From Synchiropus splendidus (lineage: Eukaryota; Chordata; Actinopteri; Syngnathiformes; Callionymidae): DNA of 64,000 nucleotides. The stretch lies in NCBI RefSeq assembly GCF_027744825.2, contig NC_071336.1, positions 19,030,501-19,094,500 on the forward strand. Reading direction: 5' to 3'. Shown piece by piece: positions 1 to 20,111 of this stretch. Position 1 is the first letter of the stretch, and each line of letters starts with the position of its first letter. The position numbers were made by a program, and so were the translations under genes. The notes under the pieces were generated by a model, which worked only from the letters and a program-made list of their open reading frames with translations, did not search any database and was not told the origin of the DNA.

Positions 1-1384
1 ATTTGTCGCTGTCTGTTCACATAAAAGCAGTTCACTTCAGAGCATTCCAGTCAAGGAATTCACTCCATCAACAGTGTTGGGGGCAGGCTACACGCGCACA
101 GCACGAATGTTAAAAATGACACTACAGAAACATATCTATATGTCGAACAGTACCATGCATTCGACCGATTTAGAGAAAAAAAATGTTAAAAGACAAACGT
201 GCTCTACTCATTGTTTACACTCCAAGCAGCCATCTTGGAGTGTGGTGAGCATTCTCTCACCTTCTGACTGGGAAATCTGATGACGTCATGGAGTTAGGAA
301 TTTTCTGAACAGTTCTGAGGAATACTGTTTATAGTCACAAGATCTGTCCATCCAACTACTGTGTCTTCCACTTACCTCAGGTTGGGTTTTGGGGTCAGCA
401 GCTGGAGTAAAATGGCTGTGACTTTCCTATTCTCCAGCTCATCTTGGGGAATGTGGCGGCGTTCTCAGGTTAGATGTCCAAGGTCCCCTCCTTATTATGT
501 TGGATGGTCCACAGTAAAGGAATAAATGAAATGTAAATACATTCATGTTATTTATGTACCTATATTTAGTGGATGTAGAGTACTACAAGAAAAAACAGCA
601 CAGCTCAAAAAGATGCTTGTATTTACGAGTGTAGAACCTCTGCATCTACACTATCAAACTCTGTGTTGTAGCTGCGCAGCTGTGAGAGAGTGTGTTGTTA
701 ACCAATTAGATCCATGTGTTGTTAGTGAATCGCAGCAGACGCCAATCTATTTCTCATGTCTCCTTGTAAACTTCGTGGCAGCAGCCGGGGCTTTGTTGTG
801 TCTGAGGTCTGCTGCTTTCATGCTACCATTTACAAAGTGTTTTGGGAAATAGTGCAACGTCTGCCAGATGCCCAATTAGTTTTCAGAGGGCCGTTTCCCG
901 TGACAGGGGGTTGATGCCACTCAGTTTATGCATGTTCTTAAGAGAGGTGGATGTCAGTGTGTGGCATGATTGAAAAGTGTCTAAACAGTTTAGATTATTG
1001 CCGCGGCAGAGGAGGGTATGTTTTCGACAGCTGCGGTTCACAATAACTTGAAAAGTTGTGCATGGATTTGAATGAAATGGGACAAGCAAAGCCTGATTCA
1101 GTCTTGGGAGTGGCCGGATCACAGTCTAATACATTTGTTTTTAAGGATTCTTGAACATTGGGAGATGGTGTTGGGGTGGACTGAAGCTGTTTGGTGTAGC
1201 ATGCTCTTTAGTTTGACCTGGTTGGTTTGGATTAGGCTGAGCTGGAAGGTACGTTGAGTTTAAACAAACCCAAAGTGAGATGTGTGCGCTGTCATGTCCT
1301 CCTCTCTCACATCAAATGTCCATATGGTCATTATTTCCATCACTCATGTCGGATTAATTCTTTTTCTCTTTGCTCCTCTCGCAG
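1..1384 (+). other. plod2: plod2 intron, 3' part (partial)
   Basis: This is non-coding sequence upstream of the first recognisable plod2 exon, read as the 3' part of the intron before it. It ends in a pyrimidine-rich run and a cag acceptor at 1382-1384. I looked for the preceding PLOD exon (the part ending in the conserved W-S-G-G-K-H-H-type stretch) and did not find it, so that exon lies to the left of the window. The short frames here, including the one at 526-852, match nothing I know. No repeat family was recognised. Confidence 0.7.
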
Positions 1385-2158
<774 letters not shown>

Positions 2159-2301
2159 ATTGACTTCACTGTACTGGAAATTAGTCGTTAAACGAAGCAA
2201 AGGCTTTTTTTAGTGGTGGTGTTATATATTTTTTTGTTTGTTTTTCTTTTCTTGTGTCCCAAAAGTGTGTCTGTTAAGTCAACTTCTTTAAAAGAATGAG
2301 A

Positions 2302-2307
2302 AATAAA
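2302..2307 (+). terminator. plod2: Polyadenylation signal AATAAA (proximal)
   Basis: Canonical hexamer 144 bases after the plod2 stop. A second copy follows at 2377-2382. Confidence 0.5.
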
Positions 2308-2837
2308 ATGAATCTCTGTCAAACAGAGTGAGCCAGGAGAGAAAACGAAATACTGTTGTCTGGATTTTAAAATACTAATAAAACCTCCTACGTACCTTGC
2401 TGGGAGAGACAAATGCTTTTTTTAAAAAAAAAAAAAGATGCACAAACACCAGTCTTTTTTTTGGCTTTGGAAACGCTCAGTTTACATCAAAAAGTCATGG
2501 ACTGTAAATGTGATGCTGAGATTGCTGCCACTGAAGCAAATATAATTTTCATTTCTCTCAATTGTAAACAATGTCCGACCTAGCTGTGCAGTTTGTCCAT
2601 TTGTAGTTGTGTTTTTGCACACCGTGGAAGAGCATTGAGCTCACAGATCTCAGTGTTGAATCGTTTTGTTTCACTGAAGTACAGTAGGTATTCGTGTTTT
2701 ACTTGAACTGCTTTGCCTCAAATCAGTTTGGTCATTTGTAATAATCAGAAATGTTTCCAGTAGACATTGCCACCATTTTGTTGTGAGATGTGTAAATGGA
2801 TTTTGTGCCTTGCAGCTTATTATTTATTGTTAAAATT

Positions 2838-2843
2838 AATAAA
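2838..2843 (+). terminator. plod2: Polyadenylation signal AATAAA (distal)
   Basis: Canonical hexamer, followed within about 30 bases by a T/G-rich stretch that could act as a downstream element. It gives a plod2 3' UTR of about 700 bases if used. Confidence 0.45.
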
Positions 2844-2860
2844 AGTGATGAAAGTTATGC

Positions 2861-4284
2861 TTGTGTTATTAGCCTTTTATTATTCATTGAAATGTAAATC
2901 CACGTGTTTTAATGATTTCAGAGGGCTTCCTGGTGTTTTCCCAACTTTCACACACATACAATAACATCTTTTAAGTTTCATGTTTTCCCGCATAGGTTGT
3001 ATGACCCCACGCTTTACGCAATCTTGAGGCAGACAAAATTCTGGAGGTAACACTTACAAAGATCATAGGTCAGATAAAAAACAAAAAAAGATGAAATGCA
3101 GGATAAGGATGTTAACTTCCCACCTCTTCACTTATTATCATTATCAATATTATTGTGCTCATATTAATGTCTGTTTTTTATTACAGAGTTCCGTCGTACA
3201 GCATATTCATAAAGCCCACATGGACGTATGACCTTTCAACAGCAGCAGTGCTCTTCTGTGGTCAAAGAACCCTGTTTACCCATGTTTTAGTGCAACTTTA
3301 TTAATCGCACATTTCCACTTTTGCCAGGTAATTATTTAGTCATGCAACATTTTTCTTGAACATTAAAGTGCACATCTAAATATCCACAAAAGACTGGCAC
3401 CTTTAAGGTGTTGAAAATCCTCGTGAGGTCTGAACGTCTGAGACGTTCTTCTGAGTCAAACGAGACCGCGCGGGGTTCAGGAGGAGATTAAGGTCAGAGT
3501 GGGGGGAAGGCACTTTGCTGAAAGAGCTCTTTGTGGCCATCACTTCTGCCGGTCTGCCCTGCCTCTTGATCATCTGAAAGGTAACATTGAACCCAGCCGG
3601 CTGGAAAATAAGTCCTGCATTCCTCTTGAACTTGCGAGAACAATTTGGCAAGAGGGAGGACTTGCTTGACGCTCATGCTACTGTATCTGCGGGAGGAGAA
3701 ACAACCAAGACTGAGGCAGGTGTAGCTCTCACATTACTTTCTATGTGGCAATACTGTATATTCACAGCCGTAATGAGTTGAATGTCGCGAGTAAAAATAT
3801 CTTTCTTGCATAACTAAAGATACTGTATACTGTTTTTTTTGTTATTTATGATTATTATTTTTTGATTTTATAAATGACACTACTCAGAGTCTCATTTTAA
3901 ACAAAATTTCGTAGTGTGTAACTGAATTGTCTTGACAGATGCAAATCGGTGATATTCACCAACTATGGAGAAGTTCTTGAAAAGAAAAAATTAACAAGAA
4001 AGTGATTTGATTTGAATTGTTTGAGTGAATTAATTTTATGATTTTAGACATGGTTTTATTATTATTTATTTATTTATAATTTTTCCCAATTTTCTCAAGT
4101 TTTTTTTTTTTTTAGTAAATTTGATGAGCATGTCTCGCACCTGGTTCTGCTGGACTTTTCAATGACAAATTAATCTATGATCACATGGTTCCATGTCATT
4201 TCACAAGGTTTTGGTTTGTTTACGTGTAAGTCGATTAAATATGGTTATTGATTTCAAATGAGATCAAGAGTGTTGAATCAGTTC
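2861..4284. other. Intergenic, no gene seen
   Basis: Non-coding sequence downstream of plod2 with poly-T tracts near 3830 and 4100. Frames at 3403-3781 occur on both strands and match no family I recognise. No promoter or RNA gene was identified. Confidence 0.6.
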
Positions 4285-4361
4285 TATTGAATGGGTCCCA
4301 GGCCCATTTGTTCTGGGAAAGGTGGGCTCCAAGATCAAATAGGTTAAGAAACCCTGCTCTA
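4285..4361 (-). mobile_element. hAT-type DNA transposon terminal fragment
   Basis: Read on the minus strand, it begins with the 'gagcaggg-ttcttaacc' motif and goes on into 'gagcccacctt' and 'gggacccatt'. This resembles the ends of hAT/Charlie-like elements ('CAGTGGTTCTCAACC...GGGACCCACC'). Only one end is present, and no 8-bp duplication could be paired. Identification is from remembered motif similarity, not a search. Confidence 0.45.
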
Positions 4362-6042
4362 CATCAGGTTCCATATTGGCAGATTGGCTCCTTTAAATGC
4401 AGTGATGCTCACAAATTTGAGACGATGGGACTGAAAGTGTTAATGTATACTATGGAAGAGCAATGATTTCCAAGTTATTAAGCTTTAAAAAAAAAGACAG
4501 CCCAATACGTTGTGTTTGCAGAGGTGCCCAGGACTTCTGAGTCCTTGTCAGAATCTGTGAATCCATCATCATCTGCCCTCACTGCTGTAGATGCATGCTT
4601 TTGCCATGTACTAAAGCAACTAACTGAACTCCGCTTGGATGGATTAAACTGTGAAATGTATGGTTTTCATGACAAGAATGAACGTAAACATGAACCGAGG
4701 GAGGATGAGACAACACATAACCAGTGACAGCGCTCCACAAACTGGCCTCTCAGTGATGACGTGGTTTCGACAGTTGTCTAATTTAATGTATTGCTGACGC
4801 AAGAGTCAGTTCTGTCTTTGTCAACAAATACACTACTTTCAAGTTCCATTTAAAATCATTACATGTTTCACTGTAAATTGGTGAGCGAGGCGGCTATTAT
4901 GTAAAGCAACTCTGTTAGGATGCAAGAAATGAGGACTGCAAAACATAAATTGCATAATAGGGACCCTTTAAAAGACTAACACTGAAAAAAGCGAACCTTC
5001 ATGCTGCCTTTTCAATGCGACTTAAATAATAAATAAATAATAATTAATAAAGTTGACAATCCCCTCCTAAAATGTTTCAAGACTACTAAGCACATCTTAA
5101 GGTCATGCATGAAAGAATTGAATTCAGAGTGACGTTGCATATAAGCATTACAAAAATGCAGAAAACTAAACCCGCCCAAGTGCATTCCAATAAGGTGCTG
5201 GAACAAATGAACTCAAGTATAAACGGTTTTGGATCGAGAGGAATTGAATTTGTTCCCAACCCCCTCTTTAGCTGTGACATACAACCCAGTTCCTATGAAA
5301 CCCACCGTGACTGTAGATTTCCAGAAAATGTTTGTAAAGCGGGTGTGGGGGCGGGGATCATGGGGGATAGGTGGGGGGGCAGCTGGGGTCAGCTACAGTG
5401 CAACTATGACTCAGACAAGTGGAAAAGTACTGGATTAACAAGCAAGGCGGGAGGAAACAGTCAATGTAGTTTTGGTCAAATACATTTGAAGAAGTGTGGA
5501 TACATGTGTCAAGCAGATGTTTCTACTGCAAAATATGGATGCACTACCACCTCTCATCATATGTTGGCAGTACCGGATGGATTGCCTTTCCCTGGCACCA
5601 CACAGGCTTGGCTTCACTTGCGTCAGGCCAACAGTTGGGTCTTGGGTTTGGTGAGGGCTGGATGATGAGGGCATATTCACAGCTAGAACACTGGAGAGTG
5701 CAGAAGTCGGACCCCACTGTTCAGACTACACATCTCACCACACCAAAAATCTTTCAACCAGTTAAGCACATATAGGTTAACCAGTCAGGTTTCATTGACG
5801 GTATGCTGCTGCTTGTTTCAGCCGATACACGGCGCACCTTTACGTGCTTGATGGGTTGAGAAAAATAAACAACAACAACAACCTGCACCTCTCCAGCTTT
5901 GAGGACCTTGTACAAGACTCCAGCTTGTGGTGGCCACACTTCCTTGAGGGGGTCAGTCCCCTCTTCTGCTCACCATGTTGGTTAAGATCTTTTTCCCAAG
6001 CAGTTAAACTGGGTTTAGCTCTTTAGCTAGGAGGGCGTCCGG
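4362..6042. other. Intergenic, no gene seen
   Basis: No recognisable coding exon. The 186-codon frame at 5105-5665 overlaps open frames on other registers and strands, has an ill-defined start and resembles no known domain, so I treat it as chance. Confidence 0.55.
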
Positions 6043-6181
6043 GCGTCTGCAAAACATGAAAAAATGGACGCCCGATTCACGACCATAGCTGGGCCACCAG
6101 ATGCTGCCATATACCATCGTAATCTAGCGGCAAAGCTGTGGTCGAGAATCGGGTGTCCATTTTCTTCATGTATTGCAGACG

Positions 6182-6182
<1 letters not shown>
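6043..6182. repeat. Long foldback (near-perfect inverted repeat)
   Basis: The left arm at 6043-6090 (48 nt) is the reverse complement of the right arm at 6134-6182 (49 nt), apart from four substitutions and one inserted base. The loop is 43 nt. Two of the four substitutions become G-U wobble pairs in a + strand transcript. The right arm abuts the GT microsatellite directly. It could be a miniature foldback transposon, an inverted duplication or the precursor hairpin of a small RNA. Confidence 0.8.

Positions 6183-6227
<45 letters not shown>
6183..6227. repeat. (TG)n microsatellite
   Basis: An uninterrupted TG dinucleotide run of about 22 units. Confidence 0.97.
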
Positions 6228-6228
<1 letters not shown>

Positions 6229-7012
6229 GCCTTGGCTTCTTGGTCCGTCTTTTTGGTCCCTTTCTCCTCCTGACAAATGGGCCACATTAGTGGCTGTATC
6301 TTGGATGATGATTCAAAACACCCACATAGAAGCAGATCCAGGTGATGAACGGGTGAAGGCCATCTAATCCATGCAATTTCACCCAAAATACTTTTTTTTT
6401 TTATTTCAAGCCTACAATCACAAGTATCTCCTTAACAAGTAATCAAACGTATCCACAGTCCACAACACCAATTACAGCTGATTGTATGCTTTGAAACTAT
6501 CTGCACACTCCCTTTTCTCCAGCCAGACTGTTTACCACCTCGCAGTCAACTGGCTCTGAGCACTGTTTAGCTAAATTACACGGCACAGCACTGTAAAAGC
6601 AATCAGCTGCCCCGCACTCCTGACAGTTATTGATTCACGAGGAACACAGAGGCATTAAAGGGGAAGGGAAGAACATTGACGGTTGACAAAAGCCACAAAA
6701 CCTACATTTATGAAATCAGAGTTAAATGATCTGACGCTCACGCCACTGTACATTTAGTCTGGTTTTGGTCATTACGCCCCACGGAAGTGTTCATGCTACT
6801 GACCTCTGACCTCACACAACCTCCAGAATGTGCTCAACCTTGTGCTTTGTATTCAATCCCAGACTGGTGGATTTCTTTTGCACCAAGTCAGAAGACACAG
6901 AGACTATAACTAATGACTCCTTGGCTCACAACTGTTTGTGCGTGGTTGGATTTCTATTTGTAATGGCATTTTATAATATTATTTCTTTTTCATTTTATTG
7001 TGATATGGTGTG
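6228..7012. other. Intergenic, no gene seen
   Basis: No coding exon, RNA gene or repeat family recognised. A poly-T run lies near 6390. Confidence 0.55.
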
Positions 7013-7072
7013 TAGCGAGCGTCCCTTGGGATTAATAAAGTTTTTCTGATTCTGATTTCTGATTCTTCTGAA
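7013..7072 (+). mobile_element. LINE 3' tail (CR1/L2/Rex-like)
   Basis: Contains 'cccttgggattaataaagt' followed by an imperfect gattct repeat tail. This is the usual 3' terminus of fish CR1/L2/Rex-type non-LTR retrotransposons. Everything upstream of the tail has been lost or was never inserted (5' truncation). Confidence 0.6.
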
Positions 7073-7107
7073 TAGGGCTTCAAGTTCAGGGTTCCCCCCA
7101 CCTCAAG

Positions 7108-7165
7108 TACCTGGGATAGGCACCAGCTACCGGCGACCCCATTGAGGGATCAGGTGGAAGGCAAA
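7108..7165 (+). mobile_element. Non-LTR retrotransposon-derived fragment
   Basis: Resembles the widespread fish repeat reading 'cctgggataggc-ccagc...cgaccc', which normally ends in GGATAAGCGG-type sequence. The copy is diverged and short. Assigned from remembered consensus motifs. Confidence 0.4.
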
Positions 7166-14894
<7,729 letters not shown>

Positions 14895-15294
14895 GGAGTC
14901 TCAGGTTATACCACAAGGCGGCGTCAGTGAGCTTCAAATGATCGCCTCCGCCGCATCCCCAACTCCTGTCAAACTCCCGAACACCAACTGCTCGCGCTTG
15001 ATGTGAGCTCCTCATTGACGACGTGGGCTTTGCATTTCTGCTCTGCTCATCGGGAGCAAACTGGGTCATAATTTGCAAACATCATTTAATAATGCCAATT
15101 CATTAGCGCGAGACCCGAGCAACCGCTTTCATCAGCTGAATAGAAGAAGGCCACTGGGGCTGGAAAGCAGGTCGGCGTGGGGAGGGAGCGCAGGAAGCTC
15201 GGGCGTAAACAACGCGCGAGTGTGGGAAAGTGTCTGCACCGTCTGAGCATCCGTCATCCGAACTCTGCGTCAGAGGGTCCAAGTTTTCCTGTCG

Positions 15295-15295
<1 letters not shown>
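14895..15295. promoter_or_regulatory. CpG-dense block, candidate promoter or regulatory island
   Basis: Roughly thirty CpG dinucleotides fall in about 400 bp (my manual count), in a neighbourhood where CpG is scarce. It includes clusters such as those at 15108-15125 and 15190-15225. No long repeat signature explains it. It may be an unmethylated island marking an unannotated promoter or enhancer. No gene start can be read from it. Confidence 0.35.

Positions 15296-15323
<28 letters not shown>
15296..15323. repeat. (TA)n microsatellite
   Basis: A short TA dinucleotide tract bordering the CpG-dense block. Confidence 0.95.
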
Positions 15324-15325
<2 letters not shown>

Positions 15326-18300
15326 AAAAAATCATCAACTGAAGAGATAACACAATATCAATTATAGGGTGAAATAAAGAAAATTCTAGTGAATTGAATT
15401 TAGAGTGAGTGGAGTGGATCGAACAAGATTTAAAATAAATAAATAGATGGAATCTGAATCTAAAAAGTGGATTTAATGAATTTCTTTTTGGATAACATTT
15501 ACGCAGCTATATAAAACATAAAACAGGGAAGCTTTCGGAGGAGACAAAAAAGAAAAAAAAAGTAGGAAATGAGGAAGAACAATGGAAGCACCAATAGCAC
15601 GGCACTGTGAAACACTGGTGGAGTCTGCATTTCCACACTCACAACTGGTCCAACTGATAATCATGTGATATTATATGCATTTATTTTAAAATCAGACAGT
15701 ACTAGTGTTGACCAAAAGACCATCTCATGTTGATTCAGAACAAAAGCAACTTGTTTTTTCCACCCTTTGCTCCCGCAATACATTGCATATTTCTTTTTGG
15801 TTTAGTAGCTTAGAACGTTTGATCATATTGCTGTATCAAATCTTAAAGTTTACATTTTTTTGGGGTTGTACATTGAATATTTTCTCCCATGAAATAGCAA
15901 TGTAAATAAAAGTAAAACATTTGAGAGCAAGAGAAGAAGAAGTTGTCAGTTCAGCACCTGAAGAAGAGCTGTTTTCACTCAGCCAGTTTTATTGCACTGC
16001 CTGTGTGTACTTCAGCTTGCATGGTTTATTTTAGACAAGCATATGCTTCTGAAAGGCTCAACCGCCCTGTTTGTCAAACCCCTGTTGTTTCTGAGTCACG
16101 AGGACAGGTGGGGGTGCAGCCCAGAGAGAGGGGATGTAAGTTAAAGCACGAGTAACCTGTATGTGAGCACGTCTTTTCCGCCGGACCCCGGTTCCTTTAA
16201 TAAGCGAAGATGGAAGAGAGTGAACTCTTTCAATTGTGGCACGGTTGGGTCGGCCTCGCTGTGTGTTGACAGGTGCAAAAGTTGTGCAGCTGTAGTACAG
16301 TGTGCCCTGGCAAGCTTACATTGAGCAGTCTTTGGGGTTTTTCTGTATTGCTAAACGGCAGCTCACAACGCTGTTAAATTTCCACAAGGATCCCTATCCT
16401 TGAGAGGTGAGAAGCTGATGCTTTGATGCTTAAAAAGACATATTGAGTGCACTTTCAATCTAGTATACAGTGAATATATTCAGTAGGATACCTGTTAAGT
16501 CAACTTATTCATTATCGGCCTGGATTTGTTATGTTGGGTTGCTTGAATGTTGTTATTAGTTGTAGTTGTTCATGAGGATGTTTGTTCATATTTCATTGTT
16601 TTGTGTTGAATTCATCTATTATTGAACATGTGTCTTCATAACTAGATCCACAATGTCGTGACTCTTAGTAGGGCAGGTTTTTTTTTGTATTGGGCTGAAA
16701 CACCAGCTCTGAGGGCTTCAACTATTGCAGATCTTAGATGGCGAGCTGAGGCCTGGTGGATGGAACTGACCTGGATTTCATTGTGTGGCCTCATACCTCA
16801 CACACTGGGTTCATTCGAATATGCTTATTTTTTGGTATTGTTGCTATTAATTATTTGTTTATTTGTGTTAGTTTTGTAGCAACACTTATGCGCAATATAC
16901 TTCAGGTAAATCAAACCTTACTGGTCTGTCCCTCATTCACACCTTAGGCTCTCACAAAAAATGATTCTTCTGATGCCACTAATGTGGCCGCAGTCATCTG
17001 CCTAGTTGAGAAATACATCAATGTTATACAGGGAATACATAAAAGGAACCTTCTGAGATATTTTCCCCAAAGAAATATAATTCCATATTGTTTAAAAGGC
17101 GCCATTCGCACCCAATTAATGGAGTTCTCTAACACACACACACGCAAAAACATTTCATTTCCCCGTGGAAGGCGCAATACAGTAAAAACCTTGTCCAATC
17201 ATTTTAACCAAGCCTTTCCAGATGAATGGTTGGTGATTTGTCTATCAAAGCCTTCTGGCAATCGTCCCACCCTTCGCCCGTCCTCTCTCTCGCTGCAGTC
17301 AGCACTGAGAAAAAGTTAACCGATCAATGCTGCAGCTCTGCAGGCGTGGCTTCAGGGTGTATTTTGAAGAAAGTGGGTTGGACTTTTAATTCAAAACGCA
17401 GGCCAGATCACCCACTGAAATGTGCTTCAATAGCAGAGAAACAAATTTACTGGCTTAAACACAGACTCATGCTGAAAATAAATTTTCTCTAAATTTTTTC
17501 ACTATTAAAGAAATTGACTGCATATCAGAATGTAAGAGTCCTTCAATTCAATACGTATCATATAGTACTGATCTAACATGGATTGTGTTTTCCAACAGTC
17601 AGTGTAAAAAAAAAGTGAAGTCACATCTAGAAAAGCTTTCCATCTTTACAGTTTATTTTTTTTGGGAAAGCTACACCTGAGGTGTGCAATATTGGAGTTC
17701 ACAAAAAGTCACTCAAAATAATGCTGAATAATATAAATAAAGTTCCACCTTCTAAAAATAAATCTTGCGAAAAAAATGTGATGCAGAACAAAAAGGGTCG
17801 ATTCCCAGAGGAATGCAAAACAGTCTTTTGATAGAGAGAGAAGATTCTTGTTTTTCAGCTCTGCCATAAAATCATCAATCCTGGGTGTTATCTACATGGA
17901 AGCTGAGCAGAATGTTTGCGACTCTTCTGAAAGTGTATCACATGAAGATAAGGACACTTAGCCTCCAAAATTGCAGTCCTGAGAGACGGCCTCAGGTGGC
18001 AAACAGATGGAATTGGCTGTCGTCCTGCTCCTTGTGTTTGACAAATGACACCAGAGAGCCGACAAACTGAAAACACTTGAATAAACATGAGCGATGGAAA
18101 TATAAAAACTCATGATTACAATTTTAGTGAACGTAAGATTTTAACGTACGTAAGATGATAAGATTTTAAGACTAATATCAAGGATAAAAGTACTTGATTT
18201 TAGTGAAATTATCTGTCCATGCATTGAGATATTTTTTTGTTGACGCATCTTCTTGAAACAAACTAGCACAGGACTAGAAATAAAAATGATATGTTGAAAG

Positions 18301-19590
18301 TGTGCAACCTAGAAATAAGCACCATATACAAGATTTTACACAATAAATCTTGAAATTAGCCTCAAAATGAGCTCTTAAAACTAGACTCAAATACAGATTA
18401 CTGTATCAAGTATGTAGATGGAATACCAAAATCAAACAAGCCATACAATTTTATAAATTCTCAATTTTACCTTAGTCTAAGAAGATTAATGAGAAATGTA
18501 AGGGGAAATATAGTATTGCTTTAGGTAAAATAAAGTGAATTTGAAGCAAGCCTCCTTATCGTGAAATGAGTATTCTTCAAAAAACACCCAACACAAAATG
18601 CAGGAAAGGACATTTAAAAACAAGAGACTCTTGAAATCATATTGGCATAGCCACCTAGTTTTCAGGAATTTGCATATGGAAACAGAATACAATTCCTCTC
18701 CACACATATACTACAAACTTAAGGTGCTACATGTATTTGTGAGAAAGGGAAACATTAACACTTTAGACAAACATCCCAAATCAGAACAAGACAGATATTT
18801 GACATAATCACACAACAACAATCCGATTTTTACACCTCAACCCTACAAGCATAATCCTTTGCTCCGGAGGCAGCCTGGAACACAACAAAGTACTAAAATT
18901 AAAATAAAATAAAATAAAATAAAATGGCAGACAACATTATTTGATAGTTATGATAAGTATCTTGGAATAAGAGCAATAATAAACACTTGATTTAGGCAAC
19001 AAGATTTATTCTGATGACATAAAAGACAAGGTTATTTCAGTGAAAAGTCGAACATCAGAAATAAGAAATTCATGCATAAAGCAAGATGCATCACAACACT
19101 TAAAATCTAAGGTTCTTTTATCTTGTTAACCACATAATTTGAACCATATGATTGGTGAACTTGTATTTAAAGCACTCTGTTAAACTGCACTTTTCATTCT
19201 TACACTAAACCATGAACAACATATTGCTTACTGGATACAGTGCATATGTACTCTCAGTGTCTGTTTGGAACCTTCTTCCATTAATGAGTACACAGTGGCA
19301 GGACTGCTGAACATCAACTGGATGATGCGATTTTACACATTGTTTTACACATGTTTGGGATCAGTTTTGAACACATTCTTTATTGTCTTTAAAACGGACA
19401 ATGTTGAGAACTGACATTGAAACTGTCAATAATTTGTTTCAGTTATTTTTTTCTTGTAAATAATAGATCAAAAAGCTATCATTTATACTTATTTCTCCAA
19501 CCACTTTTGAAACACATTTTTTTTTCTCAAAGATTGTTCATGATAATATTTGAGATTGTGTCTTTTTTTGTTTCCACCACTGTATTAAAA
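15324..19590. other. Long intergenic stretch, no gene seen
   Basis: No supportable exon or recognised transposon. It contains the AAAAT repeat listed separately and poly-A or poly-T runs. Confidence 0.5.
18895..18924. repeat. (AAAAT)n microsatellite
   Basis: About five to six tandem AAAAT pentamers. Confidence 0.9.
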
Positions 19591-20111
19591 TGTGTGTAGT
19601 GAATAGAGACAGGTAGACTGGGACAAGCCAGAGTAAAATTAACAATATTTATTTCCAATGAATACTAACAATGAAACAAAGCTGGATGAGAAGAAGGAAA
19701 CAAGGGCATCAACAAACTGGGAGAGACGCACGAACAGACAACCATGGAGAATGGTAGAAATAACAAACAATGGCAAACTGAGGTTAATGTGGTGGTGACA
19801 GTGGAAAAACTTGACACTTACAGTCGGAATCAGAGAATAAGGAGATGTCAAAACACACTCACGGCAGAAATACTTACAAAGATTAAGCACCTGGAAACTG
19901 GGACCAAAAAGAAGTCGCTAAATTTCTTGCTAGTCGCTTTTGAAAGTAGAAGTCACCAAGAAGGTTCAGCAATGGGTTCAGCATCCAAGTCACCAAGTGA
20001 GCAACACTGGACTGGTTCCTGCTGGGTGTCATTACCTGTCAAGCAAAACCAACAACATACAAACAGGCAATACAGCAACAAAATAGAAGCACACACAAAT
20101 AGAACATGACA
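19591..20111 (-). mobile_element. Solo LTR-like element A
   Basis: On the minus strand it starts TGTCATG and ends in CA. It carries an AATAAA-type signal near its 3' end (TTTATT on +, about 19648). Candidate target duplications are TAAAA (19586-19590) and CAAAA (20112-20116), matching at 4 of 5 positions. It shares the minus-strand motif GACAG(G/A)TAATGACACC with the element at 38.6-39.2 kb. No internal retrotransposon genes are present, so it is probably a solo LTR. Confidence 0.5.

Larger units (their letters stand above)
2159..2860 (+). other. plod2: plod2 3' untranslated region
   Basis: T-rich sequence following the stop. Canonical AATAAA signals lie at 2302-2307, 2377-2382 and 2838-2843, so several alternative 3' ends are possible. 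The last one defines the outer limit proposed here. The exact cleavage site cannot be set from sequence alone. Confidence 0.6.

Noticed and set aside
1072..1257. Possible upstream plod2 exon around 1100-1130 (EWPDHS-like peptide)
   Set aside because: Resembles the expected PLOD exon end only by a few residues, and lacks the donor site and preceding conserved residues.
5105..5665. 186-codon open frame
   Set aside because: Overlaps other open frames on both strands, has no domain, no promoter or splice context, and ordinary non-coding composition.
6027..6386. Cys-Val or Thr-His repeat frames
   Set aside because: Translation of the TG microsatellite and the foldback beside it.
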